Source: Streptomyces huiliensis (GTDB lineage Bacteria; Actinomycetota; Actinomycetes; Streptomycetales; Streptomycetaceae). Taken from it: DNA of 34,132 nucleotides. The notes under the pieces were generated by a model. That model was not told the origin of the DNA and made no database searches. It worked only from the letters and a program-made list of their open reading frames with translations. Each line of letters starts with the position of its first letter. Within the stretch, counting starts at the first letter, position 1. A program made the position numbers and the translations under genes. The stretch is from NCBI RefSeq assembly GCF_020037025.1, contig NZ_JAIQLH010000160.1:1-34132 (forward strand), in the 5' to 3' direction. Below are positions 1-8,006 of the stretch, piece after piece.

Positions 1-78
1 GCCGAGCTCGCGGCCTTCCTCTCCGCCCGGCCGGACGAGGCCGAGGGAGCCCCGGAGGCCGCCGCGGCCCTTTCCTGA
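1..78 (+). CDS. C-terminal end of an upstream gene (partial)
   Basis: An open frame runs from the left edge to a TGA at 76-78 and gives 25 residues containing a helix-like AELAAFLSAR followed by an Ala/Glu-rich tail. The helix is of the kind that ends carrier-protein domains in NRPS proteins (a TxAELAxxL pattern), and an MbtH-like gene follows 63 bases later. Both facts fit the end of a siderophore NRPS or an aryl-carrier protein. Too little is visible to assign a function, and a thioesterase or other enzyme tail is equally possible. Confidence 0.5.
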   Translation, partial: AELAAFLSARPDEAEGAPEAAAALS

Positions 79-141
79 ACCACCCAAGATCACCAACAAT
101 CGACCCCGGACCCCCTCCACTTCACCCAAGGAGCACAGCAG

Positions 142-351
142 ATGAGCGCCACCAACCCCTTCGAGGACAACGACGCCCGCTACTACGTCCTCGTCAACGC
201 CGAGAACCAGCACTCGCTGTGGCCGGTGTTCGCCGAGGTCCCCGCCGGCTGGACCGTCGTGCACGGCGAGGACAGCCTCCAGGGCTGCACCGAGTACGTG
301 GACGCGAACTGGACCGACATGCGTCCGGCCAGTCTCGCCGCGCGGTCCTGA
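142..351 (+). CDS. MbtH-like protein (NRPS adenylation-domain partner)
   Basis: This 69-residue protein matches the MbtH family over its whole length. It starts with the NPFxD motif, contains LVNAENQHSLWP, and ends with the signature PAGWxVVHGE...GCxxYVxxNWTDMRP. MbtH proteins bind NRPS adenylation domains and are needed for their solubility or activation of the amino acid. An AAGGAG ribosome site lies at 128-133, nine bases before the ATG. Its position between the end of an upstream gene and a peptide/siderophore exporter, with iron boxes nearby, indicates that it serves a siderophore NRPS encoded to the left. The identification is firm; the product of its partner NRPS is not visible. Confidence 0.95.
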   Translation: MSATNPFEDNDARYYVLVNAENQHSLWPVFAEVPAGWTVVHGEDSLQGCTEYVDANWTDMRPASLAARS

Positions 352-371
352 CCCGGACCCCCGCCCCCGCC

Positions 372-411
372 CCGCGCGGTCCGGACCGGTCGTCCCGGCC
401 GGACCGCGCGG
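372..411 (+). terminator. Perfect 13-bp stem-loop between mbtH-like gene and exporter
   Basis: Bases 372-384 are exactly complementary to 399-411, with a 14-base loop. The stem starts 20 bases after the MbtH stop codon. There is no U-tract, as is common in Streptomyces. It could end the upstream transcript or reduce read-through into the exporter pair. Confidence 0.6.
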
Positions 412-444
412 TCGAACCACCCCTCGGATCGGATACCTGACGTC

Positions 445-2385
445 GTGAGCACCCACCCCGCCAAGCCGGAGCAGCACCCCGGCCACGCCGACCGGCCACC
501 GGGCGACCGGCCGGCCGCCGAGCCCGCGAAGGACCGGGCTCCCACCGACGAACGGGCGCTTGCCACCGGACCGGTGGCTGAGGAAGAAGAACCCGCCGCC
601 GCCGATGTCGACGTCGAGGAGACCGAGACCGAGGCCGAGACCGAGGACGAGGACGACGACCCGAAGAGCCTCCCCGCCGAGCGCCGCCGCCGCGCCCGCC
701 GGCTGCTGCGCGGCTCGCTGCGCCCGCACCGGGCCACGCTGTTCGCCGGGATGATCTCCGCCTGCCTCCGTCAGGTCGCGCTGCTCGCCGTCCCGTGGTG
801 CGTCCAGCGGGCCCTGGACGACGGCATCACGGGCGAGGACGACGGCGCCCTGCTGCTCTGGTCCGGTGCCACCGCGCTCGCCGCCTGCGTGCAGTTCGCC
901 GGGCTCTACGGCTGGCAGTACTGGGCGAGCGTCACCGACGCCCGGGTCGGCGCCGACCTGCGGGCGCGGCTGCTCGGCCGGCTGGCCGGGCTGGACCGGG
1001 CCGCCCTCGCCGAGCGCGGCCACGGCGACCTGGCCATGCGCGCCACCCGGGACACGGACATGGTCCGGGAGTGGGTGCACGGCCTCGCCGTGTGGGTGGT
1101 GCTCGCCACCACCTTCGTCCTCGTGCTGCCCGGCCTGGCCGCGCTCGACCCCGTCCTGCTGCTGGTGACGGTGGGCATGCTGCCCTTCCTCACCTGGGTC
1201 AACCTGTACTTCCCGCGCCGCTTCGGCGCCGCCAGCGACGAGCTGTCCGCCGCCCACGGCGAACGGGCCGAGGCCGTCGCCGACCTGCTCCAGGTCGGCA
1301 CCGGGCTGCGTGGCACCGGCGGGCACCGGCCGCTGCTCGACCGGCACGACACCGCCAGCGCCACGGTCACCGAGAAGACCGTCAAGGCCGCCCGGATCGA
1401 GGCGAACTGGGCCGCCGTGGCGCCCTTCGTGCCCCGGCTGGCCGTCGCGGTCGGCGTGGGCGTCGGCGGGCTCGCCGTCCTCGACGGCCGGCTGACCATC
1501 GGCGGGCTGGTCGCCTTCACCTCGTGGATGGCCACCGTCACGCTGGCCACCCGCGTCCTGGTGCAGCGGCTCCTCGAGCGTGGCCAGGCCGACGTGGCCG
1601 CCGCCCGGATCGACGAGGCGCTGTCCCTCACCTCCACCGTCACCGACCCGGCCGAGCCGGTCGCGCTCACCGCCGGCGGGGACCTGGAGCTGACCGGCGT
1701 CAGCGCCGTCCGCGACGGCGTCACCGTCCTCGCACCGCTCGACCTGACCGTCCGGCGCGGCGAGTTCGTGGCCGTCCAGGGCGCCACCGGCTCCGGCAAG
1801 AGCACCCTGCTGCGGCTGCCCGCCCGGCTGGACGACCCGGCCACCGGGACCGTCCGCTACGGTGGCACCGACCTGCGCGACGCCGCGCTCGACGACGTCC
1901 GCCGCCGCATCGGATACGTGGCCCAGCGGCCGCTGCTGCTGTCCGGGACCGTCGCCGAGAACCTGCGGCTCGGCCGCGACCTGTCCGACGAGGCCCTGCG
2001 GGCCGCCTGTGAGACGGCCTGCGTCCACGACCAGATCGCCGCCATGCCCGACGGCTACGACACCCCGCTCGGCGAGAGCGGAACGGCCTTGTCCGGCGGG
2101 CAGATCCAGCGCCTCGCCCTCGCGCGCGGCCTGCTCGGCGACCCCGAGGTGCTGGTGCTGGACGACTGCACCTCCGCCCTCGACACCACCACCGAAGCCG
2201 AGGTCCTGAAGCGGCTGCGGGGCTGGGCCGACGGGCGTACGGTCCTCTTCGCGACCCACCGGACCGCCGTCCTGGAGGCCGCCGACCGCGTCGTCACCCT
2301 CGCCGACCGCGACACCACCCCCACCCCCGGAGAGGCCGCCGTGCCCGCCCTGTCCGCCGCGCACCCGGAGGCCGACCGTGGCTGA
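445..2385 (+). CDS. ABC exporter half-transporter (membrane + ATPase), degenerate-site subunit
   Basis: This is a 646-residue type IV ABC exporter half: a long acidic N-terminal tail (residues about 1-80, with runs of Glu/Asp), six membrane segments, then a nucleotide-binding domain. Walker A is GATGSGKST at 446-454, the signature LSGGQ is at 549-553, and Walker B ends in LDD at 572-574, followed by CTSALD. The residue after the Walker B aspartate is Asp574 instead of the catalytic Glu, which marks the degenerate-site partner of heterodimeric exporters. The next gene overlaps by 8 bases and supplies the partner. Position next to MbtH and an iron box suggests secretion of the siderophore. No ribosome site precedes the GTG at 445, so the start is uncertain; a leaderless message is possible. 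Confidence 0.9.
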   Translation: MSTHPAKPEQHPGHADRPPGDRPAAEPAKDRAPTDERALATGPVAEEEEPAAADVDVEETETEAETEDEDDDPKSLPAERRRRARRLLRGSLRPHRATLFAGMISACLRQVALLAVPWCVQRALDDGITGEDDGALLLWSGATALAACVQFAGLYGWQYWASVTDARVGADLRARLLGRLAGLDRAALAERGHGDLAMRATRDTDMVREWVHGLAVWVVLATTFVLVLPGLAALDPVLLLVTVGMLPFLTWVNLYFPRRFGAASDELSAAHGERAEAVADLLQVGTGLRGTGGHRPLLDRHDTASATVTEKTVKAARIEANWAAVAPFVPRLAVAVGVGVGGLAVLDGRLTIGGLVAFTSWMATVTLATRVLVQRLLERGQADVAAARIDEALSLTSTVTDPAEPVALTAGGDLELTGVSAVRDGVTVLAPLDLTVRRGEFVAVQGATGSGKSTLLRLPARLDDPATGTVRYGGTDLRDAALDDVRRRIGYVAQRPLLLSGTVAENLRLGRDLSDEALRAACETACVHDQIAAMPDGYDTPLGESGTALSGGQIQRLALARGLLGDPEVLVLDDCTSALDTTTEAEVLKRLRGWADGRTVLFATHRTAVLEAADRVVTLADRDTTPTPGEAAVPALSAAHPEADRG

Positions 2386-4087
2386 GCCCGTACTCCTCGA
2401 CGACCGGCCCGACGAGCGGCACGTGCTGCGCCGGGCCGCCCCCCACCTCCGTCCGCACCGGCGGGCCCTGATCACCGCCGTCGCGGTGGGCCTCGCCGAC
2501 TCCGCCGCGCTGGTCGCCGTCGCCCCGCTGGTCGGCCGCGCCACCGACGCGCTCAAGGCCGGCGACCGCACCGGACTGCTCGTCGCCGCCGGGGCGCTGG
2601 TCGCCCTCGCCGTCGTCCAGCTCGGCCTGGCCCGGTCCGGCGAACTCCTGCTCGCCAAGGCCGGCGAGAACGTCGTCCGCAGCCTGCGCGAACGGTCCGT
2701 CGCCAACCTGGCGTCGGCACCGCTGCGGTTCCTGGAGTCGCACCGCACCGGCGAACTGCTGCGCCGCACCACCGGCGAGGTGGCCGCGCTGGCCGCGTTC
2801 GTCCGGATGCACCTGCGGAACCTGGTGTCCGCCACGGCCACGCTCGTCTTCACACTGTGCCTGCTGTTCGTCTACTCGTGGCAGCTGGCGCTGGTGCAGC
2901 TCGTCGTGTTCGTCCCGCCGGCGCTGCTGGCGATGCGCTGGTTCCAGCGGGACGCGTCCGCCGCGTTCGGCGGGAAGGCGACGGCCGAGGCCACCGTGGC
3001 CGCCACGTTCAGCGAGACCCTCACCGTCCGGGAGGCGCTGCAGACCGCCGGCGGGCTGCCGGGCTGGACGCGCCGCTTCGGGCGGGAGAACGCCGTGGCG
3101 GTCACCGCCGCCCGCCGGGCCATCCGGGTGGAGAACCGCATCGACCTGGTGAGCCTCATCGAGGGCGTCGCGCTCGTCGCGCTGCTCCTCTTCGGCGGCT
3201 GGCAGGCGTCGCACGGCGACATCACCATCGGCACCGTCGTCACTTTCGTGCTTGCCAGCCGCAACCTCTTCGACTCCTTCTCCGATCTCTCGCAGCTCGT
3301 CGGCCATGTGCAGACCGCGCGCACCGGCCTGGCCCGGCTGCTCGACCTACTCGCCGCCACCGAGCGGGTCAAGCCCAAGGCGCCCGCCGCCGCGAGCCCG
3401 GCGGACCTGCCGGCCCGCGGGGAACTGCGCTGCGAGGGGGTGGAGTACGGGTACCAGGACGGCACCCGGGTGCTGAGTGACGTGTCCCTGGCGTTCCCCG
3501 CCGGTGACCGCGTCGGGGTCGTCGGTGAGACGGGCTCCGGCAAGACCACCCTGTCCAAGCTGCTCTGCGGGCTCTACGCCCCCGACCGGGGCGCCGTCAC
3601 GTTCGCCGGGACGGACCTGCGGGAGCTGTCCGAGGCCGAACTGCGGCGCCGGGTCGTCCTGGTGCCGCAGGAGGTCCGCATGGTGACCGGCTCGATCGCC
3701 CGCAACCTGGAGCTGGTGCACAGCGCCCCGGACCGGGCCGCCATGGAACGGGCCGTCCGCGAACTGGGACTGGAGGACTGGCTGCGCGACCTGGGCGGGC
3801 TGGACGCCGAGGTGGGCGTCCGCGGCGAGCGGCTCTCGGCGGGGGAGCGGCAGATCGTCGGCCTGCTGCGGGCGGCGCTCGCCGACCCCGCGGTGCTCGT
3901 CCTCGACGAGGCCACCGCCGACATCGACCCCGTGACGGCGGCCCGGCTGGAGCACGCCCTGGACGGCATGAGCGAGGACCGCACCCTCATCGTCATCGCC
4001 CACCGGCCGGCCACGATCGCGCGGCTGCCGCGGGTGATCCGGCTCGAACAGGGCCGGGTGGCCGGGCGGATGGCGCATCACTCATGA
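2378..4087 (+). CDS. ABC exporter half-transporter, catalytic-Glu subunit
   Basis: This is the 569-residue partner of the preceding exporter; its GTG lies 8 bases inside the upstream gene, so translation is probably coupled. An N-terminal six-helix membrane domain precedes the ATPase domain. Walker A GETGSGKTT is at 383-391 and Walker B VLVLDE at 506-511 keeps the catalytic Glu511. The signature is non-canonical, LSAGE at 486-490 instead of LSGGQ. An altered signature here and an altered Walker B in the partner fall in the same composite ATP site when the two dimerise, as in known asymmetric exporters. The pair is therefore best read as one heterodimeric exporter, probably for the siderophore made by the adjacent NRPS. 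Substrate is inferred from context only. Confidence 0.92.
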   Translation: MAEPVLLDDRPDERHVLRRAAPHLRPHRRALITAVAVGLADSAALVAVAPLVGRATDALKAGDRTGLLVAAGALVALAVVQLGLARSGELLLAKAGENVVRSLRERSVANLASAPLRFLESHRTGELLRRTTGEVAALAAFVRMHLRNLVSATATLVFTLCLLFVYSWQLALVQLVVFVPPALLAMRWFQRDASAAFGGKATAEATVAATFSETLTVREALQTAGGLPGWTRRFGRENAVAVTAARRAIRVENRIDLVSLIEGVALVALLLFGGWQASHGDITIGTVVTFVLASRNLFDSFSDLSQLVGHVQTARTGLARLLDLLAATERVKPKAPAAASPADLPARGELRCEGVEYGYQDGTRVLSDVSLAFPAGDRVGVVGETGSGKTTLSKLLCGLYAPDRGAVTFAGTDLRELSEAELRRRVVLVPQEVRMVTGSIARNLELVHSAPDRAAMERAVRELGLEDWLRDLGGLDAEVGVRGERLSAGERQIVGLLRAALADPAVLVLDEATADIDPVTAARLEHALDGMSEDRTLIVIAHRPATIARLPRVIRLEQGRVAGRMAHHS

Positions 4088-4091
4088 TCTG

Positions 4092-4110
4092 AGTTAGGGT
4101 AGCCTAACCT
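4092..4110. promoter_or_regulatory. Iron box (DmdR1/IdeR-type) upstream of the uptake operon
   Basis: The core reads TTAGG-GTAG-CCTAA, a perfect 5-bp inverted repeat that extends to GTTAGG/CCTAAC. It matches the Streptomyces DmdR/IdeR consensus TTAGGTTAGGCTxACCTAA well. It lies 125 bases before the reductase start and just after the exporter stop, so it should repress the reductase-permease operon when iron is plentiful. Possible -10 hexamers overlap the box. Confidence 0.88.
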
Positions 4111-4181
4111 CGGTCGGGGAGGTTGGCCCGACCGACGAGCCGATCCCCGTCGGCCCCCGCGCGTACGCCGCGCCGGGGGCC
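4111..4181 (+). other. Two stem-loops in the leader between iron box and reductase gene
   Basis: Bases 4111-4118 pair exactly with 4127-4134 (8 bp, 8-base loop), directly beside the iron box. Bases 4152-4159 pair with 4174-4181 (8 bp, 14-base loop). They lie between the exporter operon and the reductase start at 4235. They may form an exporter terminator or leader structure; there is no direct evidence of function. Confidence 0.4.
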
Positions 4182-4234
4182 GCGGTGGTACCGGCACCGG
4201 CCCCGCCGTACGCCCGACCGGATTGGGATGATCG

Positions 4235-5068
4235 ATGACCACCGACACGCTGCTCCCGCGCATGCGCATCGTCCGCCACCCCCTCAAGTACCGCTTGCTT
4301 GAAGTGCGGAAGGTCGACCGGATCACCCCCTCCACCGTACGGGTCACCCTCGGCGGCCCCGACCTCGACGGCTTCTGCGAGCAGGCGCCCACCGACCACG
4401 TGAAGCTCTGCTTCGCCCACGACGGCTCCGAACTCCCCGTCGAGCCGGTCGTCGTGAACGACACGTGGATGGACGCCCCCGTGGAGCCCATCACCCGCGA
4501 CTACACGGTCCGCCACTACCGCCGCGACGCCCGCGAGCTCGACGTCGACATGGTCCTGCACGGCAGCGGCGTCGGCTCCTCCTGGGCCGAGCGGGCCCGG
4601 CCCGGCATGCGGCTCGGCGTCCTCGGCCCGCGCGGCTCCGAGGTACTGCCGATGGTCCACGACTGGTACCTGCTGGCCGCCGAGGAGACCGCCCTCCCGG
4701 CCCTCGGCCGCTGGCTGGAGAAGCTCCCCGCCGGCGTCCGCGTCATCGCCTTCGCCGAGGTCCCCGGCCCGGAGGACGAGCAGACCTTCCGCACCGCCAC
4801 CGACCTCTCGCTGACCTGGCTGCACCGCGGCACCACCCCGGCGGGCCGCAGCGACCTCATCGAACGCGCCATCCGCGCCGCCGAACTCCCCACCGACGGC
4901 CTCGGCTTCGCCTGGGTCGCCGGCGAGGCCACCAGCCTCAAGCCCATCCGCCGCTACCTGCGCCGCGAGCTCGGCCTGGCCAAGGAGCAGGTGGACGTGG
5001 ACGGTTACTGGAAGCGCGGCGTGGAGAACCACGACCACCACGAGGACGAAGAGCACGAGCACGCGTGA
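4235..5068 (+). CDS. Siderophore-interacting protein (FAD-dependent ferric-siderophore reductase)
   Basis: This 277-residue protein belongs to the siderophore-interacting protein family (ViuB/YqjH type), cytoplasmic flavoproteins that reduce imported ferric siderophores with NAD(P)H and release Fe(II). Visible hallmarks are the FAD-binding RDYTVR motif at 88-93, the DxVLHGxGxxSSWA stretch after it, a late AWVAGEAT segment, and the family-typical ending VDGYWKRG. A short His/Asp/Glu-rich tail follows, which could bind metal; this is inference. The gene lies downstream of an iron box and overlaps the first permease by 4 bases (GTGA), so it heads an iron-repressed uptake operon. The ATG at 4235 has no strong ribosome site; an ATG at 4228 is out of frame. 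Confidence 0.95.
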   Translation: MTTDTLLPRMRIVRHPLKYRLLEVRKVDRITPSTVRVTLGGPDLDGFCEQAPTDHVKLCFAHDGSELPVEPVVVNDTWMDAPVEPITRDYTVRHYRRDARELDVDMVLHGSGVGSSWAERARPGMRLGVLGPRGSEVLPMVHDWYLLAAEETALPALGRWLEKLPAGVRVIAFAEVPGPEDEQTFRTATDLSLTWLHRGTTPAGRSDLIERAIRAAELPTDGLGFAWVAGEATSLKPIRRYLRRELGLAKEQVDVDGYWKRGVENHDHHEDEEHEHA

Positions 5069-6153
5069 GCACGACCGCCCCGGCCGTCACCGGCTCACCC
5101 GCACCCCCCTCCTCGCCCCCTCCCGTCTCCGCACCGCCGCGGGCCGGGCGCGCCTGGCACGCCCGCCGGGCCGCCGGCCTGCTGGCCTGCGCCGGCCTCG
5201 TCCTCGTCCTGGCCGTCCTCGGCATCGGCATCGGCGCCAAGAGCATCGCGCCCGGCGATGTCGTCCACGCGCTGCTGACCCGGGACCCGCAGAGCGACGA
5301 CTGGATCGTCGTCCGCACCTCCCGGCTGCCGCGCAGCCTGTTCGGGATCGTCATCGGCGCGTCGCTCGGCCTGGCCGGCGCCCTGATGCAGGCCCTCACC
5401 CGCAACCCGCTCGCCGACCCGGGACTGCTGGGCGTCAACGCGGGCGCGGCGGCCGCCGTCGCCGGCTCCACCGCCCTGCTCGACCTCGGCTCCTTCTCCG
5501 CCTACGTCTGGGCCGCGCTGCTGGGGGCGGCCGTCGCCGCGGCCGTGGTCTACCTGCTGGGCACGCGGGGCCGGTCGCGGGCCACGCCCGTACGGCTGGC
5601 GCTCGCCGGCACGGCCGTCTCGGCCGTGCTGACCGCCTTCGTCAACGGGCTGGTCCTGCTGGACCCGCTGAGCCTCAACAAGTTCCGGTTCTGGCAGATC
5701 GGCACGCTCGCCGGGCAGTCGGGCTCCGTCCTCGTCCAGGTGCTGCCCTTCCTGGGCGCCGGAGCCGTGCTGGCCGCGCTGCTGGCCCGGCCGCTCAACG
5801 CCATCGCCCTCGGCGAGGACACCGCGCGGTCGCTCGGCGCCCATCCGGGCCGTACCCAGTTCGCGACCATGGCGGCGGTCACCCTGCTGTGCGGCGCGGC
5901 CACCGCCGCCGTCGGCCCGATCGCCTTCGTGGGACTGGCCGTTCCGCATCTCGCCCGGCTGATCACCGGCCCCGACCAGCGCTGGCTGCTGCCCTACAGC
6001 GCCGTCCTCGCCGCGGCCCTGCTGCTCGCCGCCGACATCGTCGGCCGCGTCGTGCTGGCCAACGAGGAGCTGGAGGCCGGCGTCGTCACCGCGTTCCTCG
6101 GAGCACCCCTGTTCATCGCCCTCGTCCGCCGCAAGAGGATCGCCCAACTGTGA
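5065..6153 (+). CDS. FecCD-family iron-siderophore ABC permease (first)
   Basis: This is a 362-residue integral membrane protein of the FecCD/BtuC permease family, which forms the channel for ferric siderophores. The GTG at 5065 overlaps the reductase stop in a GTGA, which fixes the start. After a Pro-rich N-terminal tail come about ten hydrophobic segments. Family motifs include RLPR near the first cytoplasmic loop, GASLGLAGALMQALTRNPLADPGLLGVNAGA, the cytoplasmic LGEDTARSLG loop that contacts the ATPase, and GPIAFVGLAVPHLAR. It overlaps the second permease by 4 bases and the two presumably form a heterodimer. No binding protein or ATPase gene is present in the window. Confidence 0.95.
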   Translation: MSTTAPAVTGSPAPPSSPPPVSAPPRAGRAWHARRAAGLLACAGLVLVLAVLGIGIGAKSIAPGDVVHALLTRDPQSDDWIVVRTSRLPRSLFGIVIGASLGLAGALMQALTRNPLADPGLLGVNAGAAAAVAGSTALLDLGSFSAYVWAALLGAAVAAAVVYLLGTRGRSRATPVRLALAGTAVSAVLTAFVNGLVLLDPLSLNKFRFWQIGTLAGQSGSVLVQVLPFLGAGAVLAALLARPLNAIALGEDTARSLGAHPGRTQFATMAAVTLLCGAATAAVGPIAFVGLAVPHLARLITGPDQRWLLPYSAVLAAALLLAADIVGRVVLANEELEAGVVTAFLGAPLFIALVRRKRIAQL

Positions 6154-7244
6154 CCAGCAGCACCACGCCCGCGCGCCCCGCCGCCGGCCCGGCGACGCGG
6201 CGCCTGCCGCGCGCCCTGCGCCTGCCGGGGCCCGGCCGGAACCTGTCGGTGCGCTGGGACCCGCGCGCCACCGCCGTCGGCGCCCTCCTCGCGCTGGCCG
6301 CCGCCGTCGTCGGCGTCTGGACGCTGACCACGGGCGACTTCCACGTCCCCGTATCCGACGTGCTGAAGGTGCTGGCCGGCGAGAACGTGCCCGGCGCGGA
6401 TTACATCGTCGGCGAGCTCCGGCTGCCCCGGCTGCTGACAGCGCTGCTGGTCGGCGCCGCCCTGGGGCTGTCCGGCGCCCTCTTCCAGACCCTCGCCCGC
6501 AACCCGCTCGGCAGCCCCGACGTCATCGGCTTCACCGTGGGCTCCGCCACCGGCGCCCTCGTCACCATCCTGGTGCTCGGCGCGGGCGCCGCCTCCGTCG
6601 CCGTCGGGTCCGTCGTCGGCTGCGCGGTCACCAGCGCCGCCGTCTACCTGCTCGCCTGGCGCGGCGGCGCGGCCGGCTATCGGCTGATCCTGGTGGGCAT
6701 CGGCGTCAGCTCGCTGCTCTCCGCCGCCAACGCCTACCTGATCGCGCGCGCTTCGTTCAACGACGCGCAGAGCGCCCAGGTCTGGCTCACCGGCAGCCTC
6801 AACGGCCGCGGCTGGGAGCACGTCTGGACGATGGTCGCCTCGCTGGCCGTCCTCGGGCCGGCGGCCGTACTGCTCGGCCGGCCGCTGCGGATGCTGGAGA
6901 TGGGCGAGGACACGGCCGCCGCGCTCGGGGTGCCCGTCCAGCGCGTCACCTCCGGCGCGCTCACCGTGGGCGTCGGACTGACGGCGCTGTCGACGGCCGT
7001 CGCGGGACCCGTCCCGTTCGTCGCGCTGGTCGCCCCGCAGGTCGTCCGCCGGCTCACCCGGGCCACCGGGCCCAACCTGCTCGCGTCGACGGTGATGGGC
7101 GCCCTGCTGCTGTCACTCAGCGACATCGCCGCCCAGCGGATGCTGGCGCCCACGCAGTTGCCCGTCGGGGTGCTCACCGGGGTCGTCGGCGGCTGCTACC
7201 TGGTGTGGGTGCTGGCCAGACAGTGGCGGTCCGGGCGGGGCTGA
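6150..7244 (+). CDS. FecCD-family iron-siderophore ABC permease (second)
   Basis: This 364-residue partner permease starts at the GTG that overlaps the previous stop (GTGA at 6150-6153). It carries the same family motifs: RLPRLLTALLVGAALGLSGA, LARNPLGSPDVIGFTVG, the ATPase-contact loop MGEDTAAALG, and GPVPFVALVAPQVVRRL near the end, with about ten hydrophobic segments. Together with the upstream permease it should form the membrane channel of a ferric-siderophore importer. Its last 49 bases overlap, on the opposite strand, the end of the convergent acetyltransferase gene; the permease reading continues naturally to its stop, so the overlap appears real. Confidence 0.95.
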   Translation: MTSSTTPARPAAGPATRRLPRALRLPGPGRNLSVRWDPRATAVGALLALAAAVVGVWTLTTGDFHVPVSDVLKVLAGENVPGADYIVGELRLPRLLTALLVGAALGLSGALFQTLARNPLGSPDVIGFTVGSATGALVTILVLGAGAASVAVGSVVGCAVTSAAVYLLAWRGGAAGYRLILVGIGVSSLLSAANAYLIARASFNDAQSAQVWLTGSLNGRGWEHVWTMVASLAVLGPAAVLLGRPLRMLEMGEDTAAALGVPVQRVTSGALTVGVGLTALSTAVAGPVPFVALVAPQVVRRLTRATGPNLLASTVMGALLLSLSDIAAQRMLAPTQLPVGVLTGVVGGCYLVWVLARQWRSGRG

Positions 7245-7789
7245 GCGGGGACGGCGGGGCCGGTCAGCGGGCGGACGAAGATCCGGGAGCCGCGGGCCGG
7301 GTCCAGCGCGGCGGCCCAGACCCGGGGCGCCGCCGAGGCGTCCGTCTCCCGGAACCCGGCGCGGAGGAACGACTGCCCGCCGCCGGTCGTGGCCGCGTAC
7401 ACCTCGCTCACCGACCGGGCGGCGGCCTCCGCCAGCAGGGCGGCCAGCAGCCGCGAACCCACGCCGCGGCGCTGACGGTCGGCGCGGACGCAGAAGTTGT
7501 GGAGGACGGCGGCCGGCTCGTCCGCGTAGACGCGCAGGGCCACACAGCCCTCCGGCGTCCCGTCCGGCTCCTCGGCCACCAGGAACTGGTCCGCCGTCAG
7601 CTCGTAGAGCCGGCGGGCCCGGCGGCGGAGGGCGCCCGAGCGCATGAAGGGCTCGGAGAGCGCGTGCAGCGCGGCGGCGTCGGCCGGTCCGGCCGCGCGG
7701 ACGCGGCCCGCGTCGCGCTCGCCGAGGTCCCGTTCGCCGAGGGGCGTGAGGACCGCGGTGCGGACCTCGTGGGGGAACGCCGTCGTCAC
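7196..7789 (-). CDS. GNAT acetyltransferase, N-acetylglutamate-synthase-like, iron-box controlled
   Basis: This 197-residue protein has a GNAT fold. The acetyl-CoA loop RQRRGVGSRLL lies near residues 105-115, preceded by LHNFCVRAD (beta-4) and followed by YAATTGGGQSFLRAGF. The opening pattern (ALHALSEPFMRSGALRRRA) and overall layout resemble single-domain N-acetylglutamate synthases of actinomycetes, which start ornithine/arginine synthesis. A GTG at 7789 has an AAAGG ribosome site about 8 bases upstream. An iron box sits 46-68 bases upstream, so expression should rise in iron shortage. Two uses fit: supplying ornithine or arginine for the siderophore peptide, or acetylating the siderophore. 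The family is clear; the substrate is inference. Confidence 0.85.
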   Translation of the reverse strand: MTTAFPHEVRTAVLTPLGERDLGERDAGRVRAAGPADAAALHALSEPFMRSGALRRRARRLYELTADQFLVAEEPDGTPEGCVALRVYADEPAAVLHNFCVRADRQRRGVGSRLLAALLAEAAARSVSEVYAATTGGGQSFLRAGFRETDASAAPRVWAAALDPARGSRIFVRPLTGPAVPAQPRPDRHCLASTHTR

Positions 7790-7834
7790 GGTGGCACCTT
7801 TCCTGTCGCCGGATCACATCGCCGGATCAGTCGT

Positions 7835-7857
7835 TTAGTTAGGTCAGCCTAACCTAA
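7835..7857. promoter_or_regulatory. Second iron box (DmdR1/IdeR-type)
   Basis: The core TTAGG-TCAG-CCTAA (7839-7852) is a perfect inverted repeat, and flanking TTAG and CTAA extend the symmetry over 7835-7857. It is the better of the two iron boxes. It lies upstream of the acetyltransferase on the minus strand and 150 bases before the BenE-family gene on the plus strand. Control of the acetyltransferase is likely; control of the transporter is possible. Confidence 0.9.
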
Positions 7858-8006
7858 GTCGATGTTGGAGACGGGTGGGGGTCCACAAGGCGTCCGCCCG
7901 GTGGCGCAAGTGGGAAATCGGCTTCCGCTCACCCCTCCGGAACAGGGTGGAAGCTTGATCGGCGGCGCTATACCGTCGGGGGCCCGCCGACAGAAGAGGA
8001 CCCCCC

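Noticed and set aside
2294..3307. A 337-codon minus-strand frame over the second exporter gene
   Set aside because: It is antisense to an ABC transporter with intact motifs; its product has no recognisable domain.
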